Assembly (NCBI GenBank): GCA_032718475.1
Contig: JAUCBJ010001722.1
Span: 1-20,596 of the forward strand
From: Nemertoderma westbladi
Lineage: Eukaryota > Xenacoelomorpha > Nemertodermatida > Nemertodermatidae
DNA: 20,596 nucleotides
Reading direction: 5' to 3'
This document shows, one piece after another, positions 1 to 8,500 of this stretch (positions are counted from its first letter, which is position 1; the number at the start of each line of letters is the position of its first letter). Below the pieces are notes generated by a model. The model searched no databases. It had not been told where the DNA came from and saw only the letters and a program-made list of their open reading frames with translations. A program made the position numbers and the translations under genes.

Positions 1-646
1 TATGCTCCATAAGCTCACTTTGGCGTCTCTCTAATTCTTTTCGCTCACACTCATCCCTTGCCATTCTCTCCCTACACTCCCGTTTGCTCTGTTCAGCCAA
101 CTCTGCCACTCTCCTAGCTCCCTCCCATCGCCTTGCCTCACGCTCCTTGCGTTCCTTTTCCTCTCTCGCCTCATGCTCCTTACGTTCCGCCTCATCTCTC
201 CCATCACGCTCCTTACGTTCCGCCTTCTCTCTCGCCTCACGCTCCTTGCGTTCCGCCTCCTTTCTCGCCTCACGCTCCTTGCGTTCCGCCACACGCTCCT
301 CTTGTTCCTTTCTCTCTATTTCCTCACACTCCCTAAGGCTTCTCACGGCCCTTTCGGCCCTCTCTCCGGTTTCTCTGATCAATGCCGTTTCCCTCTCTAG
401 CATCATTCTTCCCTCCTCTAACCGTTTATCTATTTCCCTTTGACCTTGCGCTATCAGGTCGAGATGGTACGCGGCATCTATCTCTCTCACCTGTCTTTCT
501 TTCGCGGAGGATGTAGCAGACTTATCGGTTATGACGGACTCCCTCCCTACTGACTTTCCCCCGCACCCCGGAACTTCCTCCGACCGACGAGGCCGAATCC
601 TCGGGGTTAACCTCGGATTCGCCCCCCTCAGGTCTCTCCCAACCCA
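1..646 (-). CDS. Gag-like coiled-coil segment, continues off the left edge
   Basis: This minus-strand frame has no stop from 646 down to base 1 (about 215 codons) and no ATG until about residue 80, so it is probably the continuation of the ORF at 522-1268 in the +1 frame rather than a separate gene. The product is extremely rich in E, R, K and A. Between about 289 and 125 it holds five imperfect 11-residue repeats of the type AERKEREARKE, a hendecad pattern typical of long parallel coiled coils. The Gag of the related element at 15191-16738 also has a charged helical stretch (REAKRLEEVARRERIEAEER) after a matching LVD motif, which supports a structural Gag role such as self-association. The zinc knuckles seen in that copy would lie beyond the window. 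Whether the +1 shift is a mutation or programmed cannot be told from one copy. Confidence 0.6.
125..289 (-). repeat. 33-bp coding minisatellite (11-residue repeat)
   Basis: Five imperfect tandem copies of a 33-bp unit lie inside the coiled-coil frame. On the plus strand they read as repeats of cgctccttgcgttccgcctc followed by a variable pyrimidine-rich half. Because 33 is divisible by three, copy-number changes would lengthen or shorten the coiled coil without breaking the frame. Confidence 0.75.
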
Positions 647-1268
647 CTAATTTTACTCCCCGGGCATCGACTAAGTATGGCCCTATGTACACTACGCTAG
701 GTTCCATACCCCTACACTCCCATAGTTCAATCAGTTCGTTGGCAACTCCCCTCGCCCTCTCCTCGGCTGGTTCTCTCTGCCCAAAACGCATTAGGTAATC
801 AAAGTGTTTATTCGACTCACCTAGTCGTTTCCTCAGTCTCACCTCGTCTATCTTCGCCCCTCCTTTGGCCTCTCTCAGTCGCTCCCTGGTCGCGAGGTAG
901 GCTCGTCGAAGTCGATCAGAAACCCCGACATCCTCGTCGCCGACCTCTCTTCCGTCTCTCCGGGTCCGACGTTGTACCGACGGCCCCACCGTCGCCGTTC
1001 CGGTGGACCGTTCGTCGTCCTCGGCCTGTGGCTGGCCGGCGACATCGGTACGTCGACCCTCGCTCCGCGTCGACTCGTCTTTCTCCCTTTCGACTCCCGA
1101 CTCGTCTCTCCCTTCTCGTTGTAGACGGCCCCCCTCCGTTTGGATTGCCAGATCGTCTGTAGTCGACGGATCCGGCGTCGTGGGTCGATGCCGTCTCGCC
1201 ACGGCCTCGCGGATCATTAGGTTGTCGCCCGGGGTCCACGGCGGTGTCGTCTCTCCTATTCGGCTCAT
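522..1268 (-). CDS. N-terminal Gag-like ORF of a minus-strand LTR element
   Basis: The ORF has 248 codons. It starts at an ATG (1266-1268) with A at -3, just after the repeated leader of the LTR at 1420-1941, and ends at TAA 522-524. Residues 1 to about 110 are low-complexity and polar, probably disordered. Residues about 115-210 look folded and helical (RLRRAYLATRERLREAKG, then DYLMRFGQREP and VANELIELWECRG) and end in YIGPYLVDARGVKL. That last motif matches the start of the interrupted Gag at 16738 (GLVDHPGLKGES), so the two appear to be homologous. The position directly after an LTR and the later coiled coil and zinc knuckles of the family point to Gag. I recognise no named Pfam family. 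The C-terminal tail overlaps the coiled-coil frame by about 120 nt in the +1 register. Confidence 0.55.
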   Translation of the reverse strand: MSRIGETTPPWTPGDNLMIREAVARRHRPTTPDPSTTDDLAIQTEGGRLQREGRDESGVEREKDESTRSEGRRTDVAGQPQAEDDERSTGTATVGPSVQRRTRRDGREVGDEDVGVSDRLRRAYLATRERLREAKGGAKIDEVRLRKRLGESNKHFDYLMRFGQREPAEERARGVANELIELWECRGMEPSVVYIGPYLVDARGVKLVGWERPEGGESEVNPEDSASSVGGSSGVRGKVSREGVRHNR

Positions 1269-1419
1269 CTTTGTCTTTGGTGGCTGGCAGCCACAGTCTG
1301 TCAGTTGGTTGGATCTAGTTCTATCACTGTTAGGGCAGCTGCTAGGATTCTATCACTGTTAGGGTAGCTGCTGGTGTTCTATCACTGTCAGGGCAGCTGG
1401 GTGGATCTAATTCTATCAC
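1269..1419 (-). repeat. Element leader with four GTGATAGAA boxes in tandem repeats
   Basis: On the minus strand this is the untranslated leader between the LTR end (1420) and the Gag ATG (1268). GTGATAGAA occurs four times, as plus-strand TTCTATCAC at 1319-1327, 1348-1356, 1377-1385 and 1411-1419, spaced 29, 29 and 34 bp. The repeat units also share CAGCTGCCCTAACA-like sequence. The fourth box touches the LTR end, exactly where a primer-binding site should be, but there is no TGG start as expected for pairing with a tRNA 3' CCA end. The reverse complement of the box occurs once inside the LTR (1601-1609). Confidence 0.7.
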
Positions 1420-1425
1420 TGTGAC

Positions 1426-1441
1426 GGGATCTACGGATCCC
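1426..1441 (-). promoter_or_regulatory. Hairpin at the LTR 3' end
   Basis: GGGATC (1426-1431) pairs with GATCCC (1436-1441) around a 4-nt loop, and one more pair is possible outside (1425/1442). The right LTR has the same hairpin with a different loop (13949-13969). In the element RNA it sits a few bases before the leader boxes. Confidence 0.6.
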
Positions 1442-1600
1442 GGTTTATCCGTTGGGTTTTCTATCTACGCGTCCCCGCCGTGTGTGAAAGGTAAAAGAGT
1501 TCTGATGTTCGGTAATATGTATAAAGGTATAATATAGTTGACATATATAGTATAGTATGACACGGTTACCGGTAGATAAGTATGATGGCGGTAGCGGACG

Positions 1601-1609
1601 GTGATAGAA
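1601..1609 (+). promoter_or_regulatory. LTR site complementary to the leader GTGATAGAA boxes
   Basis: Plus-strand GTGATAGAA gives TTCTATCAC in the minus-sense transcript, the perfect 9-nt complement of the box beginning at the first base after the LTR. The site is also the loop side of a local hairpin, ACGGTGA...TCACCGT. It could pair with the leader and act like the self-primer of Tf1. The aligned place in the right LTR reads GTAATTAAA, so that copy would need a different leader box. Confidence 0.4.
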
Positions 1610-1840
1610 GTCACCGTTCCACCCTACTGAGCTGACTGAGTAAACTGAATAACTGATTGCATCGACCGGTAATATATATTGCACGGTTTGGCCTTGTTAC
1701 AGTACCTAGTCGATGCTGTCCCCCCATTGGCTAATATCCCTGTTGGCACCCTTTGGAGTGTTTCCCTTCACTCCCTGTGTTCTCTCTCGGTTAGGGGTTT
1801 GGCCCCTGACCCCTATTGTGTGTTTCTCCTTCCCACTTTG

Positions 1841-1885
1841 TTGGGGTGACACGAGTTATTGGTTACCCAATCTCGTGGCCCCCAA
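1841..1885 (-). promoter_or_regulatory. Conserved 45-nt stem-loop in the LTR
   Basis: Three stem blocks fold in order: TTGGGG/CCCCAA, CACGAG/CTCGTG and ATTGG/CCAAT, with small internal bulges and a TTAC loop. The right LTR keeps the structure at 14382-14426 with only a change near the loop. Its place near the start of the LTR suggests a U3 promoter element or an RNA structure. Confidence 0.55.
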
Positions 1886-1941
1886 TATTGCTTAATGGCT
1901 CACTCTATTTGTTTGTGTTAGCGGAATTGGATAAGCTAACA

Positions 1942-1950
1942 CTCCCCCCC
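1942..1950 (-). promoter_or_regulatory. Polypurine-tract-like GGGGGGGAG
   Basis: On the minus strand GGGGGGGAG directly precedes the TGTTAGC that starts the LTR, the usual position of the plus-strand primer of an LTR element. The same tract precedes the right LTR at 14481-14489. Finding it next to an LTR that also has a leader and Gag on its other side suggests that two elements share this LTR. Confidence 0.55.
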
Positions 1951-1979
1951 ATGCTATCTTCCCGGTGAGAAGATAGCAT
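1951..1979 (-). promoter_or_regulatory. Perfect 11-bp hairpin beside the polypurine tract
   Basis: ATGCTATCTTC (1951-1961) and GAAGATAGCAT (1969-1979) form a perfect stem around the 7-nt loop ccggtga. Stem and loop are identical at 14490-14518 in the right copy although the surrounding sequence has diverged, which argues for function in the RNA or at the tract. Confidence 0.7.
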
Positions 1980-2250
1980 CCAACTCAAGTGCGCTACAAT
2001 TTCGCTGGATCCCGATCTATTATCGGGTGTGGGGTGGGTCTATTTTTTCGGAGTCGGCTTTCCAGGCCGCTCCCTATGGGTATGATGTCACTACCCTCTG
2101 GCGTCTCGTTTTGGGCCGATCGTGCGCTTCTCTCACACAATTTTTGTTTCCCCGGCACTCTCACCACTCTAGCTCCGCTCTCTAACTCAACTCCCCAGTC
2201 TTACTCTCTCCCCACACCTGAATCGCACTCTAACTTCTCTCCATTGTTTC
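1980..2250 (-). mobile_element. 3' internal region of a Gag-only element, cut by satellite
   Basis: The sequence is similar to 14519 to about 14825 upstream of the right LTR. It carries two more conserved hairpins: CCCGAT/ATCGGG at 2011-2027, and GGAG-CGGC/GCCG-CTCC at 2050-2073. No coding frame is supported. Similarity stops near 2240, where the 29-bp satellite begins, so the body of this copy (the Gag 3' end) is missing or displaced. Confidence 0.6.
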
Positions 2251-2251
2251 T

Positions 2252-4859
2252 CCAGTGCAAACCTATTTAATTTATATAATCCAGTGAAAACCTACTCCAT
2301 TTATATAATCCAGTGCAAACCTATTCAACTTATATAATCCAGTGCAAACCTATTCAATTTATATAATCCAGTGCAAACCTATTCAATTTATATAATCCAG
2401 TGCAAACCTATTCAATTTATATAATCCAGTGCAAACCTATTCAGCGTATATAATCCAGTGCAAACCTATTCAATTTATATAATCCAGTGCAAATCTATGC
2501 AATTTATATAATCCAGTACAAACCTATTCAATTTATATAATCCAGTGCAAACCTATTCAACTTATATAATCCAATGCAAACCTATTCAATTTATATAATC
2601 CAGTGCAAACCTATTCAACTTATATAATCCAGTGCAAACCTATTCAATTTATATAATCCAGTGCAAACCTATTCAATTTATATAATCCAGTGCAAACCTA
2701 TTCAATTTATATAATCCAGTGCAAACCTATTTAATTTATATAATCCAATGCAAACCTATTTAATTTATATAATCCAGAGCAAACCTATGCAATTTATATA
2801 ATCCAGTTCAAACCTATTCAATTTATATAATCCAGTGCAAACCTATTCACTTTATATAATCCAGTGCAAACCTATTCAATTTATATAATCCAGTGCAAAC
2901 CTATTTAATTTATATAATCCAGTGAAAACCTACTCCATTTATATAATCCAGTGCAAACCTATTCAACTTATATAATCCAGTGCAAACCTATTCAATTTAT
3001 ATAATCCAGTGCAAACCTATTCAATTTATATAATCCAGTGCAAACCTATTCAATTTATATAATCCAGTGCAAACCTATTTAATTTATATAATCCAATGCA
3101 AACCTATTTAATTTATATAATCCAGAGCAAACCTATGCAATTTATATAATCCAGTTCAAACCTATTCAATTTATATAATCCAGTGCAAACCTATTCAATT
3201 TATATAATCCAGTGCAAACCTATGCAATTTATATAATCCAGTGCAAACCTATTCAATTTATATAATCCAGTGCAAACCTATTCAATTTATATAATCCAGT
3301 GCAAACCTATTCAGCGTATATAATCCAGTGCAAACCTATTCAATTTATATAATCCAGTGCAAACCTATTCAATTTATATAATCCAGTGCAAACCTATTCA
3401 ACGTATATAATCCAGTGCAAACCTATTCAATTTATATAATCCAGTGCAAACCTATTTAATTTATATAATCCAGAGCAAACCTATGCAATTTATATAATCC
3501 AGTTCAAACCTATTCAATTTATATAATCCAGTGCAAACCTATTCAATTTATATAATCCAGTGCAAACCTATTCAACTTATATAATCCAGTGCAAACCTAT
3601 TCAATTTATATAATCCAGTGCAAACCTATTCAATTTATATAATCCAGTGCAAACCTATTTAATTTATATAATCCAGTGAAAACCTACTCCATTTATATAA
3701 TCCAGTGCAAACCTATTCAACTTATATAATCCAGTGCAAACCTATTCTATTTATATAATCCAGTGTAAACCTATTCAATTTATATAATCCAGTGCAAATC
3801 TATTCAATTTATATAATCCAGTGCAAACCTATTTAATTTATATAATCCAGTGCAAACCTATTTAATTTATATAATCCAGAGCAAACCCATGCAATTTATA
3901 TAATCCAGTTCAAACCTATTCAATTTATATAATCCAGTGCAAACCTATTCAATTTATATAATCCAGTGCAAACTTATGCAATTTATATAATCCAGTGCAA
4001 ACCTATTCAATTTATATAATCCAGTGCAAACCTATTCAATTTATATAATCCAGTGCAAACCTATTCAATTTATATAATCCAGTGCAAACCTATTCAACTT
4101 ATATAATCCAGTGCAAACCTATTCAATTTATATAATCCAGTGCAAACCTATTCAATTTATATAATCCAATGCAAACCTATTCAATTTATATAATCCAGTG
4201 CAAACCTATTCAATTTATATAATCCAGTGCAAACCTATTTAATTTATATAATCCAGTGCAAACCTATTCAACTTATATAATCCAGTGCAAACCTATTCAA
4301 TTTATATAATCCAGTGCAAACCTATTCAATTTATATAATCCAGTGCAAACCTATTCAATTTATATAATCTTGTGCAAACCTATTCAATTTATATAATCCA
4401 GTGCAAATCTATTCAATTTATATAATCCAGTACAAACCTATTCAATTTATATAATCCAGTGCAAACCTATTCAACTTATATAATCCAATGCAAACCTATT
4501 CAATTTATATAATCCAGTGCAAACCTATTCAACTTATATAATCCAGTGCAAACCTATTCAATTTATATAATCCAGTGCAAACCTATTCAATTTATATAAT
4601 CCAGTGCAAACCTATTCAATTTATATAATCTTGTGCAAACCTATTCAATTTATATAATCCAATGCAAACCTATTCAATTTATATAATCCAGTGCAAACCT
4701 ATTCAATTTATATAATCCAGTGCAAACCTATTCAATTTATATAATCCAGTGCAAACCTATTTAATTTATATAATCCAGTGCAAACCTATTCAATTTATAT
4801 AATCCAGTGCAAACCTATTCAATTTATATAATCCAGTGCAAACCTATTCAATTTATATA
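2252..4859. repeat. 29-bp satellite array, about 90 copies
   Basis: Head-to-tail copies of a 29-bp AT-rich unit (ccagtgcaaacctattcaat followed by ttatataat), with about one substitution per unit and almost no indels. Marker variants recur at exact multiples of 29 bp. The gagcaaacctatgc variant is at 2777, 3125, 3473 and 3879 (12, 12 and 14 units apart), gtgaaaacctactcc at 2284, 2922 and 3676 (22 and 26 units), tcagcgtata at 2441 and 3311 (30 units), and the taatcttgtgc variant at 4371 and 4632 (9 units). Every unit holds a TTATATAAT stretch. The unit contains stops and its length is not divisible by three, so it is not coding. Confidence 0.95.
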
Positions 4860-5550
4860 TTTCCTCCAATAGTTTGTTTCATTCACATTTATCCCTCAAC
4901 CAATAAAAATCCTAGTAATTTCTGTAATTAATTTCTGTGTTGGTACTTTTAGATTTATTGCCATTGTTGGTATGAAGAGAAGAGACATAATATTACGAAT
5001 TATGTCGATGAAACATTTTTATTTGATTATTTTGATTATTTTATTTTATTTTTATAAAAGTTATTTGATGTAGGTGTTTAGTGTAGTAGATTTGACATCG
5101 ACATGCAGCTGATAAAATAGCTAGTCGGGACAGTCGGGACTTACCATATATGTCATCCATAATAACTGAGTATTCCAAATTAAAGTGCAATATAGTTTGC
5201 CAGGTATATAACTTGCACCTGTAATAAAAGAATAGTACTGTAGTATAGTAACTTCATTTTTACTATAAATAATTCATTGTTACTTAAGGAAGGGGGGGGG
5301 GGGGGGACTATTAAACTAAGAATTTTCGTTCTCTTATTTATGAGACTTCGTTTTACCCAAATTTATTTGCATTTGGTTCACATTTATAGAATTAATAGGT
5401 GGAAAAAAATTTCAAAAAAATTTCTCAAAATTTTTAATTTTTAACCTAATTAACATAATTCATGCAATTATTTTTTGAAATGCAAAGGCATTTAAAGAGT
5501 AAGGCAACGATTTTGAAAATTTCTTCTGCAACAATCGCGAAATCACGAAA
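4860..5550. other. AT-rich spacer between the two satellites
   Basis: No gene is supported here. The stretch holds a run of 15 G (5292-5306), an 8-bp inverted repeat GACATAAT/ATTATGTC (4984-5006), a short direct repeat gtcgggacagtcgggac near 5125, and A/T runs at 5400-5450. The last 25 bases (acaatcgcgaaatcacgaaatg) already resemble decayed pieces of the 57-bp satellite. Confidence 0.7.
5292..5306 (+). repeat. 15-nt poly-G tract
   Basis: An uninterrupted run of 15 G in an AT-rich spacer. Its length may be imprecise, since long homopolymers are error-prone in sequencing. Confidence 0.85.
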
Positions 5551-8500
5551 TGTCGCGATCGATATTTTATGTCTACCAATACCATAGGTGGAGCTTCGCA
5601 AATGTCGCGATCTTCGTGATATTTTGTGTTTACCAATACTATAGGTGGAGCTTCGCAAATGTCGCGATCTTCGTGATATTTTGTGTTTACCAATACTATA
5701 GACGGAGCTTCACAAATGTCGCGATCTTCGTGATGTTTTGTGTTTACCAATACTATAGGTGGAGCTTCGCAAATGTCGCGATCTTCGCGATATTTTGTGT
5801 TTACCAATACTATAGGTGGAGCTTCACAAACGTCGCGATCTTCGTGATATTTTGTGTTTACCAATACTATAGACGGAGCTTCGCAAATGTCGCGATCTTT
5901 GTGATGTTTTGTGTTTACCAATACTATAGGTGGAGCTTCGCAAATGTCGCGATCTTCGCGATATTTTGTGTTTACCAATACTATAGGTGGAGCTTCGCAA
6001 ATGTCGCGATCTTCGTGATGTTTTGTGTTTACCAATACTATAGGTGGAGCTTCGCAAACGTCGCGATCTTCGTGATATTTTGTGTTTACCAATACTATAG
6101 ACGGAGCTTCACAAACGTCGCGATATTTTGTGTTTACCAATACTATAGGCGGAGCTTCGGAAATGTAGCGATATTTTATGTTCACCAATACTATAGGTGA
6201 AGCTTCACAAATGTCGCGATATTTTGTGTTTACCAATACTATAGGTGGAGCTTCACAAACGTCGCGATATTTTGTGTTTACCAATACTATAGGTGGAGCT
6301 TCGCAAATGTCGTGATCTTCGCGATATTTTGTGTTTACCAATACAATAGGTGGAGCTTCGCAAATGTCGCGATCTTCGCGATATTTTGTGTTTACCAATA
6401 CAATAGGTGGAGCTTCGCGAACATCGCGATCTTCATGATATATTGTGTTTACCAATGCTATAGGTGGAGCTTCAGAAATGTCGCTATCATCGCGATATTT
6501 TGTGTTTACCAATACTATAGGTGGAGCTTCGCGAACGTCGCAATATTTTGTGTTTACCAATACTATAGTTAGAGCTTCGCAAGCATCACGATCTTCGTGA
6601 TATTTTGTGTTTACCAATACTATACGTGGAGCTTCGCAAACATTGCGATCTTTGTGATATTTTGTGTTTACCAATACTATAGGTGGAGCTTCGCAAACGT
6701 CTTGATCTTCGCGATATTTTGTGTTTACCAATACAATAGGTGGAGCTTTGCAAACGTCGCAATCTTCGCGATATTTTGTGTTTACCAATACAATAGGTGG
6801 AGCTTCGCAAACGTCGCGATCTTCGCGATATTTTGTGTTTACCAATACAATAGGTGGAGCTTCGCAAACGTCGCGATCTTCGCGATATTTTGTGTTTACC
6901 AATACAATAGGTGGAGCTTCGCAAACGTCGCGATCTTCGCGATATTTTGTGTTTACCAATACAATAGGTGGAGCTTCGCAAACGTCGCGATCTTCGTGAT
7001 ATTTTGTGTTTACCAATACAATAGGTGGAGCTTCGCAAACGTCGCGATCTTCGCGATATTTTGTGTTTACCAATACAATAGGTGGAGCTTCGCAAACATC
7101 GCGATCTTCGCAATATTTTGTGTTTACCAATACAATAGGTGGAGCTTTGCAAACGTCGCGATCTTCGCGATATTTTGTGTTTACCAATACAATAGGTGGA
7201 GCTTCGCAAACGTCGCGATCTTCGTGATATTTTGTGTTTACCAATACAATAGGTGGAGCTTCGCAAACGTCGCGATCTTCGCGATATTTTGTGTTTACCA
7301 ATACTATAGGTGGAGCTTCGCAAACGTCGCGATCTTCGCGATATTTTGTGTTTACCAATACAATAGGTGGAGCTTCGCGAACATCGCGATCTTCATGATA
7401 TATTGTGTTTACCAATGCTATAGGTGGAGCTTCAGAAATGTCGTTATCATCGCGATATTTTGTGTTTACCAATTCTATAGGTGGAGCTTTGCGAATGTCG
7501 CGATATTTTGTGTTTACCAATACTATAGGTGGAGCTTCGCAAATGTCGTGATCTTCGCGATATTTTGTGTTTACCAATACTATAGGTGGAGCTTCGCAAA
7601 TGTCGTGATCTTCGCAATATTTTGTGTTTACCAATACAATAGGTGGAGCTTCGCAAACGTCGCGATCTTTGCGATATTTTGTGTTTACCAATACAATAGG
7701 TGGAGCTTCGCAAACGTCGTGATCTTCGCGATATTTTGTGTTTACCAATACAATAGGTGGAGCTTCGCGAACATCGCGATCTTCATGATATATTGTGTTT
7801 ACCAATGCTATAGGTGGAGCTTCAGAAATGTCGCTATCATCGCGATATTTTGTCTTTTCCAATACTATAGGTGGAGCTTCGTGAACGTCGCGATATTTTG
7901 TGTTTACCAATACTATAGTTAGAGCTTCGCAAGCATCACGATCTTCGTGATATTTTGTGTTTACCAATACTATACATGGAGCTTCGCGAACATCGCGATC
8001 TTCACGATATTTTGTGTTTACCAGGTGGAGCTTCGCAAATGTTGCGATCTTCGTGATATTTTTTGTTTACCAATACTATAGGTGGAGCTTCGCGAACGTC
8101 GGGATATTTTGTGTTTACCAGTACTATAGTTAGAGCTTCGCAAACGTTGCGATCTTTGTGATATTTTGTGTTTACCAATACTATAGTTGGAGCTTCGCAA
8201 ACGTCTCGATCTTCGTGATATTTTTTGTTTACCAATACTATAAGTGGAGCTTCACGAATGTCGCAATATTTTGTGTTTACCAATACTATAGTTAGAGCTT
8301 TGCGAACGTCGGGATATTTTGTGTTTACCAGTACTATAGTTAGAGCTTCGCAAACGTTGCGATCTTCGTGATATTTTGTGTTTACCAATACTATAGATGG
8401 AGCTTCGGAAATGTCGCGATCTTCGCGATATTTTTTGTTTACCAATACTATAGGTGGAGCTTCGCAAATGTCGCGATCTTCGTGATATTTTGTGTTTACC

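Larger units (their letters stand above)
1420..1941 (-). mobile_element. LTR of the Gag-only element family, left copy
   Basis: This block is clearly similar to 13944-14480 in the same orientation. Read on the minus strand it starts TGTTAGC after a G-rich tract and ends CCCGTCACA, giving TGT...ACA termini. The 1420 border is firm: similarity to the other copy stops there, with the leader on this side and degenerate telomere-like repeat beside the other copy. The 1941 border is inferred from the polypurine tract and TGT terminus, because similarity between the two copies continues past it to about 2240. TATA-like AT-rich stretches lie near 1550 and 1675. If the longer reading is right, the LTR would be about 830 bp. 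Confidence 0.65.

Noticed and set aside
84-443. Plus-strand serine/leucine-rich frames
   Set aside because: They are the antisense of the charged coiled-coil coding repeat; the E/R/K-rich minus-strand frame is longer and fits the element.
1003-1362. Plus-strand frame of 119 codons
   Set aside because: It is antisense to the Gag-like ORF and its leader, with no motif of its own.
2252-4859. CRISPR-like look of a 29-bp repeat
   Set aside because: Units are directly adjacent with no spacers, there are no cas genes, and the surroundings are eukaryotic.
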